64,000 nt of DNA, taken from assembly GCF_037546185.1 (NCBI RefSeq), contig NZ_JAWMWH010000003.1, forward strand, positions 310,001 to 374,000, read 5' to 3'. This stretch comes from Nicoliella lavandulae. Lineage in GTDB: Bacteria; Bacillota; Bacilli; Lactobacillales; Lactobacillaceae. The notes under the pieces were generated by a model that saw only the letters and a program-made list of their open reading frames with translations, did not search any database and was not told where the DNA came from. Positions 43,628 through 50,866 of the stretch are shown here, piece after piece (within the stretch, counting starts at the first letter, position 1; every line of letters begins with the position of its first letter). The position numbers and the translations under genes were made by a program.

Positions 43628-44254
43628 ATGCATATTGATTTTCCTAAGCTATCACAAAACGAGCCAACTATTGGTAAGGGTTCTAAAACTAAGAACACTA
43701 AATTTGGCCAATGGGTCGAACTCGGTGAAAACAACTTAATCGATAATTGTACAATTGGTGATTATGACTATACTGGACAGTACTGCTTTATGCAAAATAC
43801 TGATTTAAAAAAGTTTATTAGTATTGCTGCAATGGTAAGAATTGGACCAACCAATCACCCTTACGATCGGCCAGCTCAACATATTTTTGCATATAACGGG
43901 GCTGCATACGGCTTTGAACCTAAAGATGATGAATATCTAGCTAATCGTAAGAAAATTAGGACCACCATTGGTAATGATGTCTGGATTGGCCATGGAGTAG
44001 TCATCCAAAGTGGATTAACCATTGGTGACGGTGCTGTGATTGGCGCAGGAGCAATTGTAACTCATGATGTTGAACCGTATACAATCGTTGGCGGAACGCC
44101 TGCTAAAAAAATTAAAGATCGGTTCCCAGATGAAATTAAGGCTGATTTACAAAAAATCGCATGGTGGGATTGGTCTCGTGAAAAGTTAGAAAAATACTAT
44201 TTAGACTTTAGATTACCAATCGATGAATTTGTTCAAAAACATATTAATGATTAA
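43628..44254 (+). CDS. CatB-related O-acetyltransferase (hexapeptide repeat)
   Basis: The product (208 residues from ATG 43628, behind AAGAAGG) is a left-handed beta-helix acetyltransferase. Hexapeptide-type repeats run through GKGSKTKNTKFGQWVELGENNLIDNCTIGDY and TIGNDVWIGHGVVIQSGLTIGDGAVIGAGAIVT. NHPYDRP with the catalytic His and VGGTPAKKIK complete the xenobiotic/virginiamycin acetyltransferase pattern. Such enzymes acetylate drugs or sugars using acetyl-CoA. The next gene is an efflux pump, so a detoxification locus is plausible. Confidence 0.85.
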   Translation: MHIDFPKLSQNEPTIGKGSKTKNTKFGQWVELGENNLIDNCTIGDYDYTGQYCFMQNTDLKKFISIAAMVRIGPTNHPYDRPAQHIFAYNGAAYGFEPKDDEYLANRKKIRTTIGNDVWIGHGVVIQSGLTIGDGAVIGAGAIVTHDVEPYTIVGGTPAKKIKDRFPDEIKADLQKIAWWDWSREKLEKYYLDFRLPIDEFVQKHIND

Positions 44255-44260
44255 TAAATT

Positions 44261-44292
44261 AACGTCCTAGCTAATCGCTACGGGCGTTTTTT
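44261..44292 (+). terminator. terminator after the acetyltransferase gene
   Basis: AACGTCCTAGC pairs with GCTACGGGCGTT (one bulge, one G-T), followed by T residues. Confidence 0.7.
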
Positions 44293-44316
44293 GATACTAT
44301 CCTATTAATTATAAAA

Positions 44317-44345
44317 TTGTAATCATTTTAAACCAGTGTTAAAAT
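44317..44345 (+). promoter_or_regulatory. sigma-A promoter of the efflux-pump gene
   Basis: TTGTAA (44317-44322), 17-nt spacer, TAAAAT (44340-44345). The transcript would begin near 44352 and contain the structured leader. Confidence 0.5.
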
Positions 44346-44372
44346 TTTACTTACTAAAGTAAAGACTATTTA

Positions 44373-44441
44373 AATTTCCTCGGTGGGAAAAGCTAATTCT
44401 TAATTGGCAGGTGGGCTCGTGTTGATCGACACGAAGGAAAT
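44373..44441 (+). ncRNA. structured leader RNA (three-way junction) of the efflux-pump gene
   Basis: Three stems are visible. P1 is ATTTCCT/AGGAAAT (44374-44380 with 44435-44441). P2 is GCTAATT/AATTGGC (44392-44398 with 44402-44408). P3 is TCGTGT/ACACGA (44417-44422 with 44429-44434). The joining segments hold two copies of GGTGGG (CGGTGGGAAAA and AGGTGGGC). P1 closes 10 nt before the AAGGAG site of the pump gene. It looks like a ligand-binding or protein-binding leader, but matches none of the riboswitch classes known to me. Confidence 0.55.
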
Positions 44442-44462
44442 ATATTTTAAGGAGTCTTTTAT

Positions 44463-45962
44463 ATGCAAAATCGGCGAAAGTGGTTTGCATTAATTGCAGT
44501 TTGTTTAGGCTTTTTCATGGGATTATTAGATGTAACGGTCGTCAACGTTGCTCTCCCCACTATTCAAACTAGCTTTAACAGTAGTTTCAGTCAACTACAA
44601 TGGATTATTAATGCTTATACATTAATTTTTGCTGCTGTATTATTCTTAATCTCTAAGTTGGGTGACTTAGTTGGACGTAAGAATGTATTTATATGGTCAT
44701 TGATCATTTTTTCAGTGTTCTCACTAGCTTGTAGTCTCGCCCCTAATGTTTGGATCTTAATTATTTTTCGCGCACTCCAAGGAATTGGTGGCGCTGGAAT
44801 GTTAAGTTTATCGATGAGTATCATTGCAGATACATTCGAAGGCCCAGAACGCGGATTAGCGCTTGGCATATGGGGGAGTGTTGCTGGATTATCAACAGCC
44901 CTAGGCCCATTGATTGGTGGAATTCTATTAAGTTTCTTTAGCTGGGAATCCATTTTTCTAGTTAATCTTCCAATCGGAATTATCGCTTTGTTTATGAGCT
45001 TTAAGTATATTCCTAAGTCGAGAACTTTCAATAGTGGTAAGGTCGATATCATTGGGATGATCCTATCATTTGCATTCATGTTTTGCTTAATCCTGGGATT
45101 AATTCAAAAGGAAACCCACTATAACTATAGTTGGTTTGATTGGCATGTTGCTTCTCTACTAGTTGCAGGAATCGTCCTAATCATTATTTTTGCATTGTTT
45201 GAAAATCATATTAGTTCTCCGATGCTTAACTTATCCCTATTGAAAAATAAACAAGTCCTTGGTAGTGCCCTATCAAATCTTACCTTAGGAATGGCTATCT
45301 ATGCCTTGTTTAGCTATATTATTGTTTTATCTCAAGATTACATGGGATATTCTGCATTACAAAGTGGTTCACAATTAATGATTATTAGTGCTTTTTCATT
45401 AGTATTAGGGCCTATTTCTGGTAAAATTGCTAGTAAAATTAACCCTGGATTGATTATTAGTATGGTTTTATTTTTAGCTGGAATTGGGATGTTCATTTTA
45501 CCACCTCTATTAGGTAATCATAATTCATGGCTAGTTATGGTTCCAACGTTTATTACCTTGGGACTTGCTAATTCACTTATCAATCCCCTATCATCAAATA
45601 TTGCAGTTAGTGACGTTGAACCTAAGTCTATTGGGATGACTTCGGGATTACTCAATGTTGGGAAGCAATTTGGAACTAGCCTTGGATTAGTAGTCCTAGG
45701 TTTAGCAATGACTGGTACTTATAACCATGCGTTAGCTACTGCTAAATTACCAACCCAGTTAATATCAACACTACAAACTGCTGGACCATTTTCTGGTGGT
45801 GCAATTGCTAAGCATGTTAATAATACAGAATTTCAATCTATTATTCATAACTCGTTTTTCCGTGGGATGGATAGCGTAGCAATTACATCTGGAGTTATCT
45901 TTATAATCGATGGATTACTATGCTATTTGTTATTATGTAGAAAGCCAAAACAAATTGCATAA
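44463..45962 (+). CDS. DHA2-family (EmrB/QacA-type) MFS efflux transporter
   Basis: The 499-residue protein has about 14 membrane segments. LDVTVVNVALPTIQ in segment 1, SKLGDLVGRKN between segments 2 and 3, and the antiporter motif C region WGSVAGLSTALGPLIGG in segment 5 are characteristic of proton-driven drug exporters. AAGGAG precedes the ATG. The structured leader at 44373-44441 suggests regulated expression. It lies directly after an acetyltransferase gene. Confidence 0.9.
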   Translation: MQNRRKWFALIAVCLGFFMGLLDVTVVNVALPTIQTSFNSSFSQLQWIINAYTLIFAAVLFLISKLGDLVGRKNVFIWSLIIFSVFSLACSLAPNVWILIIFRALQGIGGAGMLSLSMSIIADTFEGPERGLALGIWGSVAGLSTALGPLIGGILLSFFSWESIFLVNLPIGIIALFMSFKYIPKSRTFNSGKVDIIGMILSFAFMFCLILGLIQKETHYNYSWFDWHVASLLVAGIVLIIIFALFENHISSPMLNLSLLKNKQVLGSALSNLTLGMAIYALFSYIIVLSQDYMGYSALQSGSQLMIISAFSLVLGPISGKIASKINPGLIISMVLFLAGIGMFILPPLLGNHNSWLVMVPTFITLGLANSLINPLSSNIAVSDVEPKSIGMTSGLLNVGKQFGTSLGLVVLGLAMTGTYNHALATAKLPTQLISTLQTAGPFSGGAIAKHVNNTEFQSIIHNSFFRGMDSVAITSGVIFIIDGLLCYLLLCRKPKQIA

Positions 45963-45966
45963 AATA

Positions 45967-45998
45967 AAAACAGATACCATGTTGATGGTATCTGTTTT
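45967..45998. terminator. terminator after the efflux-pump gene
   Basis: AAAACAGATACCA / TGGTATCTGTTTT stem with flanking T- and A-runs. It also abuts the end of a convergent small membrane-protein gene. Confidence 0.88.
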
Positions 45999-46163
45999 TT
46001 AAATTATAATGATAACTCCAAAGATTAACACTGCAACTGACATTGCAATTGCCATTAAAACATTATCCTTACGCTGCTTTTTATTCCGATGCAATAAAAT
46101 CAAGCACCAATATAAAATTGTAATGATTAGTAAAAATAACCAAGCAGCTAGCTGACTTTTCAT
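45999..46163 (-). CDS. small two-span membrane protein, 54 aa
   Basis: ATG at 46163 behind TTGAGG (7-nt spacing). It encodes MKSQLAAWLFLLIITILYWC..., a basic loop HRNKKQRKDN, and a second hydrophobic span to the C-terminus. It starts 9 nt after the stop of the acetyltransferase-like gene at 46173 and is probably co-transcribed with it. Too short for most automatic gene callers. Function unknown. Confidence 0.65.
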   Translation of the reverse strand: MKSQLAAWLFLLIITILYWCLILLHRNKKQRKDNVLMAIAMSVAVLIFGVIIII

Positions 46164-46172
46164 TAATTAACC

Positions 46173-46694
46173 TCAATCTGCAATTCGTTTGCCTAAAATA
46201 TTCAAACTTCTTTGTTTACCGTCCATTAATGCAACATCTGGTAAATGCCCCCATTGTTCATAACCATTCTTTTCGAACAAGTGTAGACTAGGTGTATTAT
46301 GAGCAAAGATAAATGCTAAAATGTTTTTAACACCAATTCGAGCGGCTGCTTTTTCAGCGTGGTTAACCGCAGCATTCCCTAATCCCCTGTGTTGGAAGTT
46401 ATTATCAATGTAAATACTAATTTCAACTGTTTCATCATAAGCAGGTCTTCCATAAAAGCTACTTAAGCTCAACCAGCCAGCTCGATCACCATCGTAGTTA
46501 ATGATTAATAGTGGTCGATGATTAGGTTCATGTTGTTTGAACCATTCTACTCGTTCCCCCACTGAGATGGGTTCTAGATCAGCAGTTGCCATTCGGCCAG
46601 GAATTGATTCATTATAAACATCAACAATGTACGGTAAATCGGAGCGTGTAGCTTGATTAAACTCAATATTATTTGTATGTGCATCTAAGTCCAT
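46173..46694 (-). CDS. GNAT-family N-acetyltransferase (phosphinothricin acetyltransferase-like)
   Basis: The product (173 residues from ATG 46694, GGAGG 9 nt upstream) has the GNAT core: VEISIYIDNNFQHRGLGNAAV (acetyl-CoA loop QHRGLG) and FIFAHNTPSLHLFEKNGYEQWGHL. The IVDVYNESIPGRMATADLEP start is typical of the Pat/Bar/YwnH group, which acetylates amino-acid-like toxins or methionine sulfoximine. Upstream in-frame ATGs are rejected because they fall in the preceding terminator. Confidence 0.87.
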   Translation of the reverse strand: MDLDAHTNNIEFNQATRSDLPYIVDVYNESIPGRMATADLEPISVGERVEWFKQHEPNHRPLLIINYDGDRAGWLSLSSFYGRPAYDETVEISIYIDNNFQHRGLGNAAVNHAEKAAARIGVKNILAFIFAHNTPSLHLFEKNGYEQWGHLPDVALMDGKQRSLNILGKRIAD

Positions 46695-46734
46695 GTTAGA
46701 AAACCTCCAATTTGTTAATAATTCCATTATAGCT

Positions 46735-46768
46735 AAGAAGCGGAAGAAATGCATTTCTTCCGCTTCTT
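46735..46768 (-). terminator. terminator of the PadR envelope operon
   Basis: AAGAAGCGGAAGAAAT / ATTTCTTCCGCTTCTT, 16 bp with a 2-nt loop, 8 nt past the DUF4097 gene. Confidence 0.85.
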
Positions 46769-46775
46769 TATTTTG

Positions 46776-47783
46776 TTAATATTCAGAAATATCAATATCC
46801 CCATCGTCTGTATGGAATGAGTAATTTTTACTTGTCTTCATTTGTTGATTTAGCTTACTTGGGATTCTTACATCACCGTCTTGAGTGTTAGATGTAATCT
46901 TTGCGTAATCACTTAATTTCACGGTTCCTCTAATATCCCCATCTTCGGTTTTTGCATCCAAATTATGCTTGATAATCTGGTGTTTAAATGATACATCTCC
47001 ATCAGAACTACTGAGTGATAAAGTATTCCAGTTATTAGTGCTTAATATAATATCACCGTCATCTATATTAACTCTGCTACTACCATCATTAATAATGTTG
47101 TTATTTATTCTTAAATCGCCATCATCAGAAGATAAGTCAAGTTGTTTAAACTGGCTGTCACTAACCGAGATATCACCATCATCAGTATGCAAGTCACTTG
47201 CTGATTGCTTAAAACGACTATTTTTAATATTGATATCACCATCACTAGTATAAAGACTTAATCCATCTGCTGTAACATGATTTAAATTAACATCATCAAT
47301 GTTATTTAACGCTAGTTTGTTGCTAAGTACAATTCCATCCATCGTCAAGTCATATGCAGAATTATTTTGTTGGTAACTAGTTAGTTTGGTATCTTTAGGG
47401 ATGACAATCGTAATTTTTGCATTATATTCCGCATCACCAAAGTCGATCAACTTAAAGTTACTAAATAATGATTCGTGCTTTTTACCATTTATAATTAACT
47501 TATTATTTTCAACATGATAATCAGTTTGATGATTTTTAGCATCTACGCCAATAACTTTAAAGCGATTCCCATACTTAACTTGAACATCCATATCACTATT
47601 AACTTGAATTTGGTTAAAATGACTCAAACGCTTTTCGTATGTCTTTCCATAGGATTCTTGCTGGATTGATTGTATAAGCTGATTTATACTACTAAACTTA
47701 TCTTTCACTTGAGTAAAACTAAAAATAGAAATAATAAACCCGATTATAATCAATAGAATCCCTGTATATTTAATTCTTTTCAT
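46776..47783 (-). CDS. DUF4097-family beta-strand repeat protein with N-terminal membrane anchor
   Basis: The 335-residue product has one N-terminal hydrophobic segment (YTGILLIIIGFIISIFSF). A right-handed beta-repeat region follows with recurring (D/E)DGDI/V units (TSDGDINI, TDDGDISV, SSDDGDLRI, NIDDGDIIL, SSSDGDVSF, TEDGDIRG, TQDGDVRI). Such adhesin-like putative sensors are usually encoded with DUF1700 and PadR genes, as here. It is probably surface-exposed. Function unknown. Confidence 0.85.
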   Translation of the reverse strand: MKRIKYTGILLIIIGFIISIFSFTQVKDKFSSINQLIQSIQQESYGKTYEKRLSHFNQIQVNSDMDVQVKYGNRFKVIGVDAKNHQTDYHVENNKLIINGKKHESLFSNFKLIDFGDAEYNAKITIVIPKDTKLTSYQQNNSAYDLTMDGIVLSNKLALNNIDDVNLNHVTADGLSLYTSDGDINIKNSRFKQSASDLHTDDGDISVSDSQFKQLDLSSDDGDLRINNNIINDGSSRVNIDDGDIILSTNNWNTLSLSSSDGDVSFKHQIIKHNLDAKTEDGDIRGTVKLSDYAKITSNTQDGDVRIPSKLNQQMKTSKNYSFHTDDGDIDISEY

Positions 47784-47785
47784 AA

Positions 47786-48397
47786 TTAGCCCCGCTTCTT
47801 TTCAGCATTATTTCTCTTTACTGTTTTTTGGTAAAACCAGATACTCGTTTTTTGAATCCAATGAATTAATCGCTTTGAAAATTTAATAATAAATGGAATT
47901 AACAACAAGACGATTCCGAAGGATATCATACTGACACCAATCAACAGTAGACTAAGCATAAAGTTAGTAGATAAATGTATTAATGCCCAGCCAAAAATTA
48001 TTATCGAAGATATAAAGCCGGAAAAGACAACTAATAAGATACTAACAACTAATGCAATTGCTGTAACAATCATTCCAAAAATCACCATTAAAGCGCCAAA
48101 TGCTAATGGCAGCCAAAGCGGCGATCCAGCAATTGCTGCAATAATTAGCCAGATACTTAAAGTGGAATTATGATTTCGTTTATTATCCATTCGGCTACCG
48201 TCAATAGTGTTAATTGAATCATCTGCTAATATCTTATTTGCTAATGACTTGGGCGTTCCTAGCTCAGTAACACAATCATTGTATGTAGTAAATCCTCCGT
48301 CTTCTAAGTAATTTGAATAGTAATCAATACTATCTTCTAAATCAACTGGGTCTAAACGCTTCAAATAAGTGCTTAACTCTTCAATATATCTATTCAT
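47786..48397 (-). CDS. DUF1700 (HAAS-domain) membrane protein
   Basis: The 203-residue protein begins with the HAAS domain (YIEELSTYLKRLDPVDLEDSIDYYSNYLED, then LGTPKSLANKIL). Four or so membrane segments and a basic end follow. DUF1700 proteins are regulated by and adjacent to PadR repressors in many Firmicutes. Stop and start codons are only 1-2 nt from both neighbours, so the three genes form one operon. Confidence 0.88.
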   Translation of the reverse strand: MNRYIEELSTYLKRLDPVDLEDSIDYYSNYLEDGGFTTYNDCVTELGTPKSLANKILADDSINTIDGSRMDNKRNHNSTLSIWLIIAAIAGSPLWLPLAFGALMVIFGMIVTAIALVVSILLVVFSGFISSIIIFGWALIHLSTNFMLSLLLIGVSMISFGIVLLLIPFIIKFSKRLIHWIQKTSIWFYQKTVKRNNAEKKRG

Positions 48398-48398
48398 T

Positions 48399-48707
48399 CT
48401 AATCCCTTCCCATTAAGTTATTAATCCCAATCTGGAATTTGATCCAATCTGTTCTTAATACTGATAACTGTTTACGGCCTGCATCTGTAATTTGATAATA
48501 ACGTCGATTACGACCCTTATACGGTTGATCATAAGTAATGACTAAGCCTTCTGATTTTAAACGACGCATTACTGGATACATAGTTGAATTTGATACTGAT
48601 ATGGAATTTTGAACTAACTTAGTTAACTCGTATCCATATAAATCGTTTCTACTCAAGATTCCTAGTACGCATCCATCCAACAAATCCGTACTAATTTTAA
48701 TTGCCAT
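48399..48707 (-). CDS. PadR-family transcriptional regulator
   Basis: The 102-residue winged-helix protein has LLDGCVLGILSRNDLYGYELTKLVQ, STMYPVMRRLKSEGLV and KGRNRRYYQITDAGRKQL, the PadR signature of recognition helix and wing. It is the first gene of the operon and follows the 39-bp palindrome, so it probably represses its own operon until an envelope stress signal appears (family knowledge). Confidence 0.92.
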   Translation of the reverse strand: MAIKISTDLLDGCVLGILSRNDLYGYELTKLVQNSISVSNSTMYPVMRRLKSEGLVITYDQPYKGRNRRYYQITDAGRKQLSVLRTDWIKFQIGINNLMGRD

Positions 48708-48720
48708 ATTATCGCCTCTT

Positions 48721-48759
48721 TAATATTATATGTCATATATTATATGGCATATAATATTA
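48721..48759. promoter_or_regulatory. 39-bp palindromic operator of the PadR operon
   Basis: Two 19-nt arms, 48721-48739 and 48741-48759, are inverted repeats around T48740 with one mismatch. They contain ATATGTCATAT and ATATGGCATAT. The palindrome lies 14 nt upstream of the PadR start on the minus strand, over the promoter region. Confidence 0.7.
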
Positions 48760-48855
48760 TAATTCAATTATTATTTTATAAAAATTACCAAGAATAATTC
48801 AACTTACCTTAATTTAATGGTAGGATAAATACATATTAAAATAAGGAGAATTAAA

Positions 48856-49428
48856 ATGAACAATAATGAACCAGAAACGCGAGTTGAACGATATGATCGA
48901 CACTCAAAATCGAATCCTAATGATAATCAACAGTTAGATAATGCAAATAATCAATTAACCAATGGATGTAAAAAGAAACATCACTATGGACGCTGGATTA
49001 TGGCGATTATTGCCATTCTTTTAGTATGGGGGATTGTTCAAGTTAATCACCAAGTCAGTGAATTAAAAAATACACAACGTAAAACTGATACGGCTCTTGA
49101 TAAAGTCATCAAAACCCAAGGTGAAAAAATTGCTGCAAAACGTTTACCAAGCGAAGTTAAACCGCAAGTTATTAAAATCATTCAAACCACCCCACTAAGT
49201 GAATTACAACGTGCCGCTAATAATGAATCATTATTTAATCAAATTGCAACTCAAAATGATATTCCGCAGGAATATTTATTGCAGGCGCAAAGTGCCTGGT
49301 TTAATGCTAATAATCAGGCATTGAGAAACGAAATTGCTAATGGCCAACTGTTGGCTGCGTATAATATATTGAGGGATGCTGCTAGTGATAACAGTAGCAG
49401 TTCAAACGTAACCAGTAGCAGTAATTAA
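48856..49428 (+). CDS. membrane-anchored extracytoplasmic protein of unknown function
   Basis: The 190-residue product has a charged Asn-rich cytoplasmic start, one membrane segment (about 47-64, WIMAIIAILLVWGIVQV), then a helical, coiled-coil-like outer domain and a Ser-rich tail. AAGGAG precedes the ATG. It is divergent from the PadR operon and could share its operator region. No family recognised. Confidence 0.65.
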   Translation: MNNNEPETRVERYDRHSKSNPNDNQQLDNANNQLTNGCKKKHHYGRWIMAIIAILLVWGIVQVNHQVSELKNTQRKTDTALDKVIKTQGEKIAAKRLPSEVKPQVIKIIQTTPLSELQRAANNESLFNQIATQNDIPQEYLLQAQSAWFNANNQALRNEIANGQLLAAYNILRDAASDNSSSSNVTSSSN

Positions 49429-49441
49429 AATATAATAAAAT

Positions 49442-49486
49442 AAAAGGAAAGGCCTCAGTTAAAACATAACTAAGGCCTTTCCTTTT
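49442..49486. terminator. long bidirectional terminator
   Basis: AAAAGGAAAGGCCTCAGTT pairs with AACTAAGGCCTTTCCTTTT between convergent genes. Confidence 0.9.
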
Positions 49487-49499
49487 ATTTTGATTGAAA

Positions 49500-50234
49500 C
49501 TACCGAATGATTGTATCACGACTATCCTTTATAATTTGTTGGATATCTTGATCCAACTGGTCTAGATGCTTAATTGTAATTCTTAAATTTTGCCCTTCTA
49601 ATGATAATGAATCAATCATTGAATCTAAATCAATGTCTTCTTTAGGTTCATCGCCCTTTTGTCTAAATGTTGAACTTAAATCACGATACGTCATAAGTAG
49701 TTTCTTATTATCATTGAATAAATTAGTAATAATTTGATCAATATTATTATAATCACTTTCAGATAAGTCCATAGACATTAATCGATTTTTAGAGTAATTA
49801 TAAAAACTAGCAAACTGATCAACATCAAAGTCATCTAAAAAATTTTGGGTATAGCGTTTAATCCCCTCAATCTTATTATTATTCTTAATATAGCGCTTAA
49901 TAACTTTAACCTTTCTAGAGTAATCCAAAGTATCGTTCTTAATTCGATATAGATCACTGAGCAATGAATTTAACATTTGATATCTTTCAATAAATAACGA
50001 GTTATTTAAACTATCTAATCGTTCAGTTTTAATTTGCATCCTAGTTACAATAACAGTTCCAATAACCGCTACAATTGAACCTAAGTAGCTTCCTAAGAAT
50101 GTAATCCAAACATCCGCTGATTTTTCCATTGGATAAATTAAATGTAGAATGAATAGCGGTGCTAAAATAAATAGCACAAAGATGCCAACGTACATAACGA
50201 TATTCATTAGTAATTTCTTTAATTTCTCAATCAT
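49500..50234 (-). CDS. membrane protein with two N-terminal spans and a helical cytoplasmic domain
   Basis: The 244-residue protein has hydrophobic segments at about 10-34 and 43-65, then a long charged helical region (IKTERLDSLNNSLFIERYQMLNSLL...) likely to form coiled coils. Resemblance to phage- or abortive-infection-type membrane proteins is only in outline. AAGGATAA precedes the ATG. Located between a terminator and the tRNA cluster, a common site for accessory genes. Confidence 0.6.
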   Translation of the reverse strand: MIEKLKKLLMNIVMYVGIFVLFILAPLFILHLIYPMEKSADVWITFLGSYLGSIVAVIGTVIVTRMQIKTERLDSLNNSLFIERYQMLNSLLSDLYRIKNDTLDYSRKVKVIKRYIKNNNKIEGIKRYTQNFLDDFDVDQFASFYNYSKNRLMSMDLSESDYNNIDQIITNLFNDNKKLLMTYRDLSSTFRQKGDEPKEDIDLDSMIDSLSLEGQNLRITIKHLDQLDQDIQQIIKDSRDTIIR

Positions 50235-50315
50235 ATGTAAATTATCCTTTTTATTGCATTTTAGTTTATTATACAGAAAAAGCGACCAACATGTTATGTT
50301 AGTCGCTTTAGTGAT

Positions 50316-50386
50316 TGGGCTAGCTGGGTTCGAACCAGCGCATCACGGGATCAAAACCCGTTGCCTTACCACTTGGCTATAGCCCA
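50316..50386 (-). tRNA. tRNA-Gln (TTG)
   Basis: A complete cloverleaf on the minus strand: acceptor TGGGCTA/TAGCCCA, normal D-loop AAGTGGTAA, anticodon loop TTTTGAT with TTG, T-loop TTCGAAC. It is the last gene of a five-tRNA cluster. Confidence 0.93.
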
Positions 50387-50393
50387 ATAATAT

Positions 50394-50464
50394 GAGTTGT
50401 GATGGATATGAACCACCATCTCCTGGATAAAGAGTCCAGGGCTTTACAATTAAGCTAACAACTC
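50394..50464 (-). tRNA. atypical tRNA-Lys (CTT)
   Basis: The cloverleaf has acceptor GAGTTGT/ACAACTC (7 bp), D-stem GCTT/AAGC, anticodon stem CTGGA/TCCAG with loop CTCTTTA (anticodon CTT) and T-stem GGTGG/CCATC. The D-loop AATTGTA lacks the conserved G18-G19 pair, and the T-loop TTCATAT has T in place of invariant A58. Discriminator base is A, as for Lys. It sits between tRNA-His and tRNA-Gln. Either a specialised or a degenerating tRNA. Confidence 0.75.
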
Positions 50465-50467
50465 GAG

Positions 50468-50541
50468 GGCGGTATGTGGGAATCGAACCCACGCGTGTCG
50501 GATCCACAAACCGATGTGTTAACCACTTCACCAATACCGCC
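50468..50541 (-). tRNA. tRNA-His (GTG)
   Basis: Eight-bp acceptor GGCGGTAT/ATACCGCC including the extra G at position -1 that marks tRNA-His. Anticodon GTG in loop TTTGTGG, normal D-loop with GTGGTTAA, T-loop TTCGATT. Confidence 0.94.
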
Positions 50542-50556
50542 AAATCATCATATTAC

Positions 50557-50626
50557 AGGGATAGTAGGAATCGAACCCACATCAACGGTTTTGGAGACCG
50601 GTATTCTGCCCTTGAACTATATCCCT
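50557..50626 (-). tRNA. tRNA-Trp (CCA)
   Basis: Acceptor AGGGATA/TATCCCT, anticodon loop CTCCAAA (CCA), T-loop TTCGATT. This is the tRNA that the T-box at 17818-18137 would sense. Confidence 0.93.
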
Positions 50627-50635
50627 ATAATCAAT

Positions 50636-50717
50636 GGAGGGGAGTGGATTCGAACCACCGAACCCGAAGGAGCGGATTTACAGTCCGCCGCGTTTAGCCA
50701 GACTTCGCTACCCCTCC
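50636..50717 (-). tRNA. tRNA-Tyr (GTA)
   Basis: Class II tRNA with a long variable arm (TCCTTCGGG region), acceptor GGAGGGG/CCCCTCC, anticodon loop CTGTAAA (GTA), T-loop TTCGAAT. First gene of the cluster on the minus strand. Nothing else is seen between here and 50867 apart from AT-rich DNA. Confidence 0.94.
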
Positions 50718-50866
50718 GAAATCTGTTTGATTAAATATCAAAACAACAATGTATATAATAGCTGATATTTTTTATTTCGTCAACCTCTTTTTTTATTTTT
50801 GTTTTATTAGTTAAAGTAAATTAATACTAAATATGTATTTCCAGATAAAATATCTGGAATTTAAGC

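Noticed and set aside
46776..47783. Repeated DGD-coding units as DNA repeats or a complementary-strand gene
   Set aside because: They are the normal beta-strand repeats of a DUF4097 protein; the opposite-strand ORF is a shadow.
50343..50734. ORFs of 60-86 codons on both strands across the tRNA cluster
   Set aside because: They run through five tRNA genes and are chance reading frames of conserved RNA sequence.
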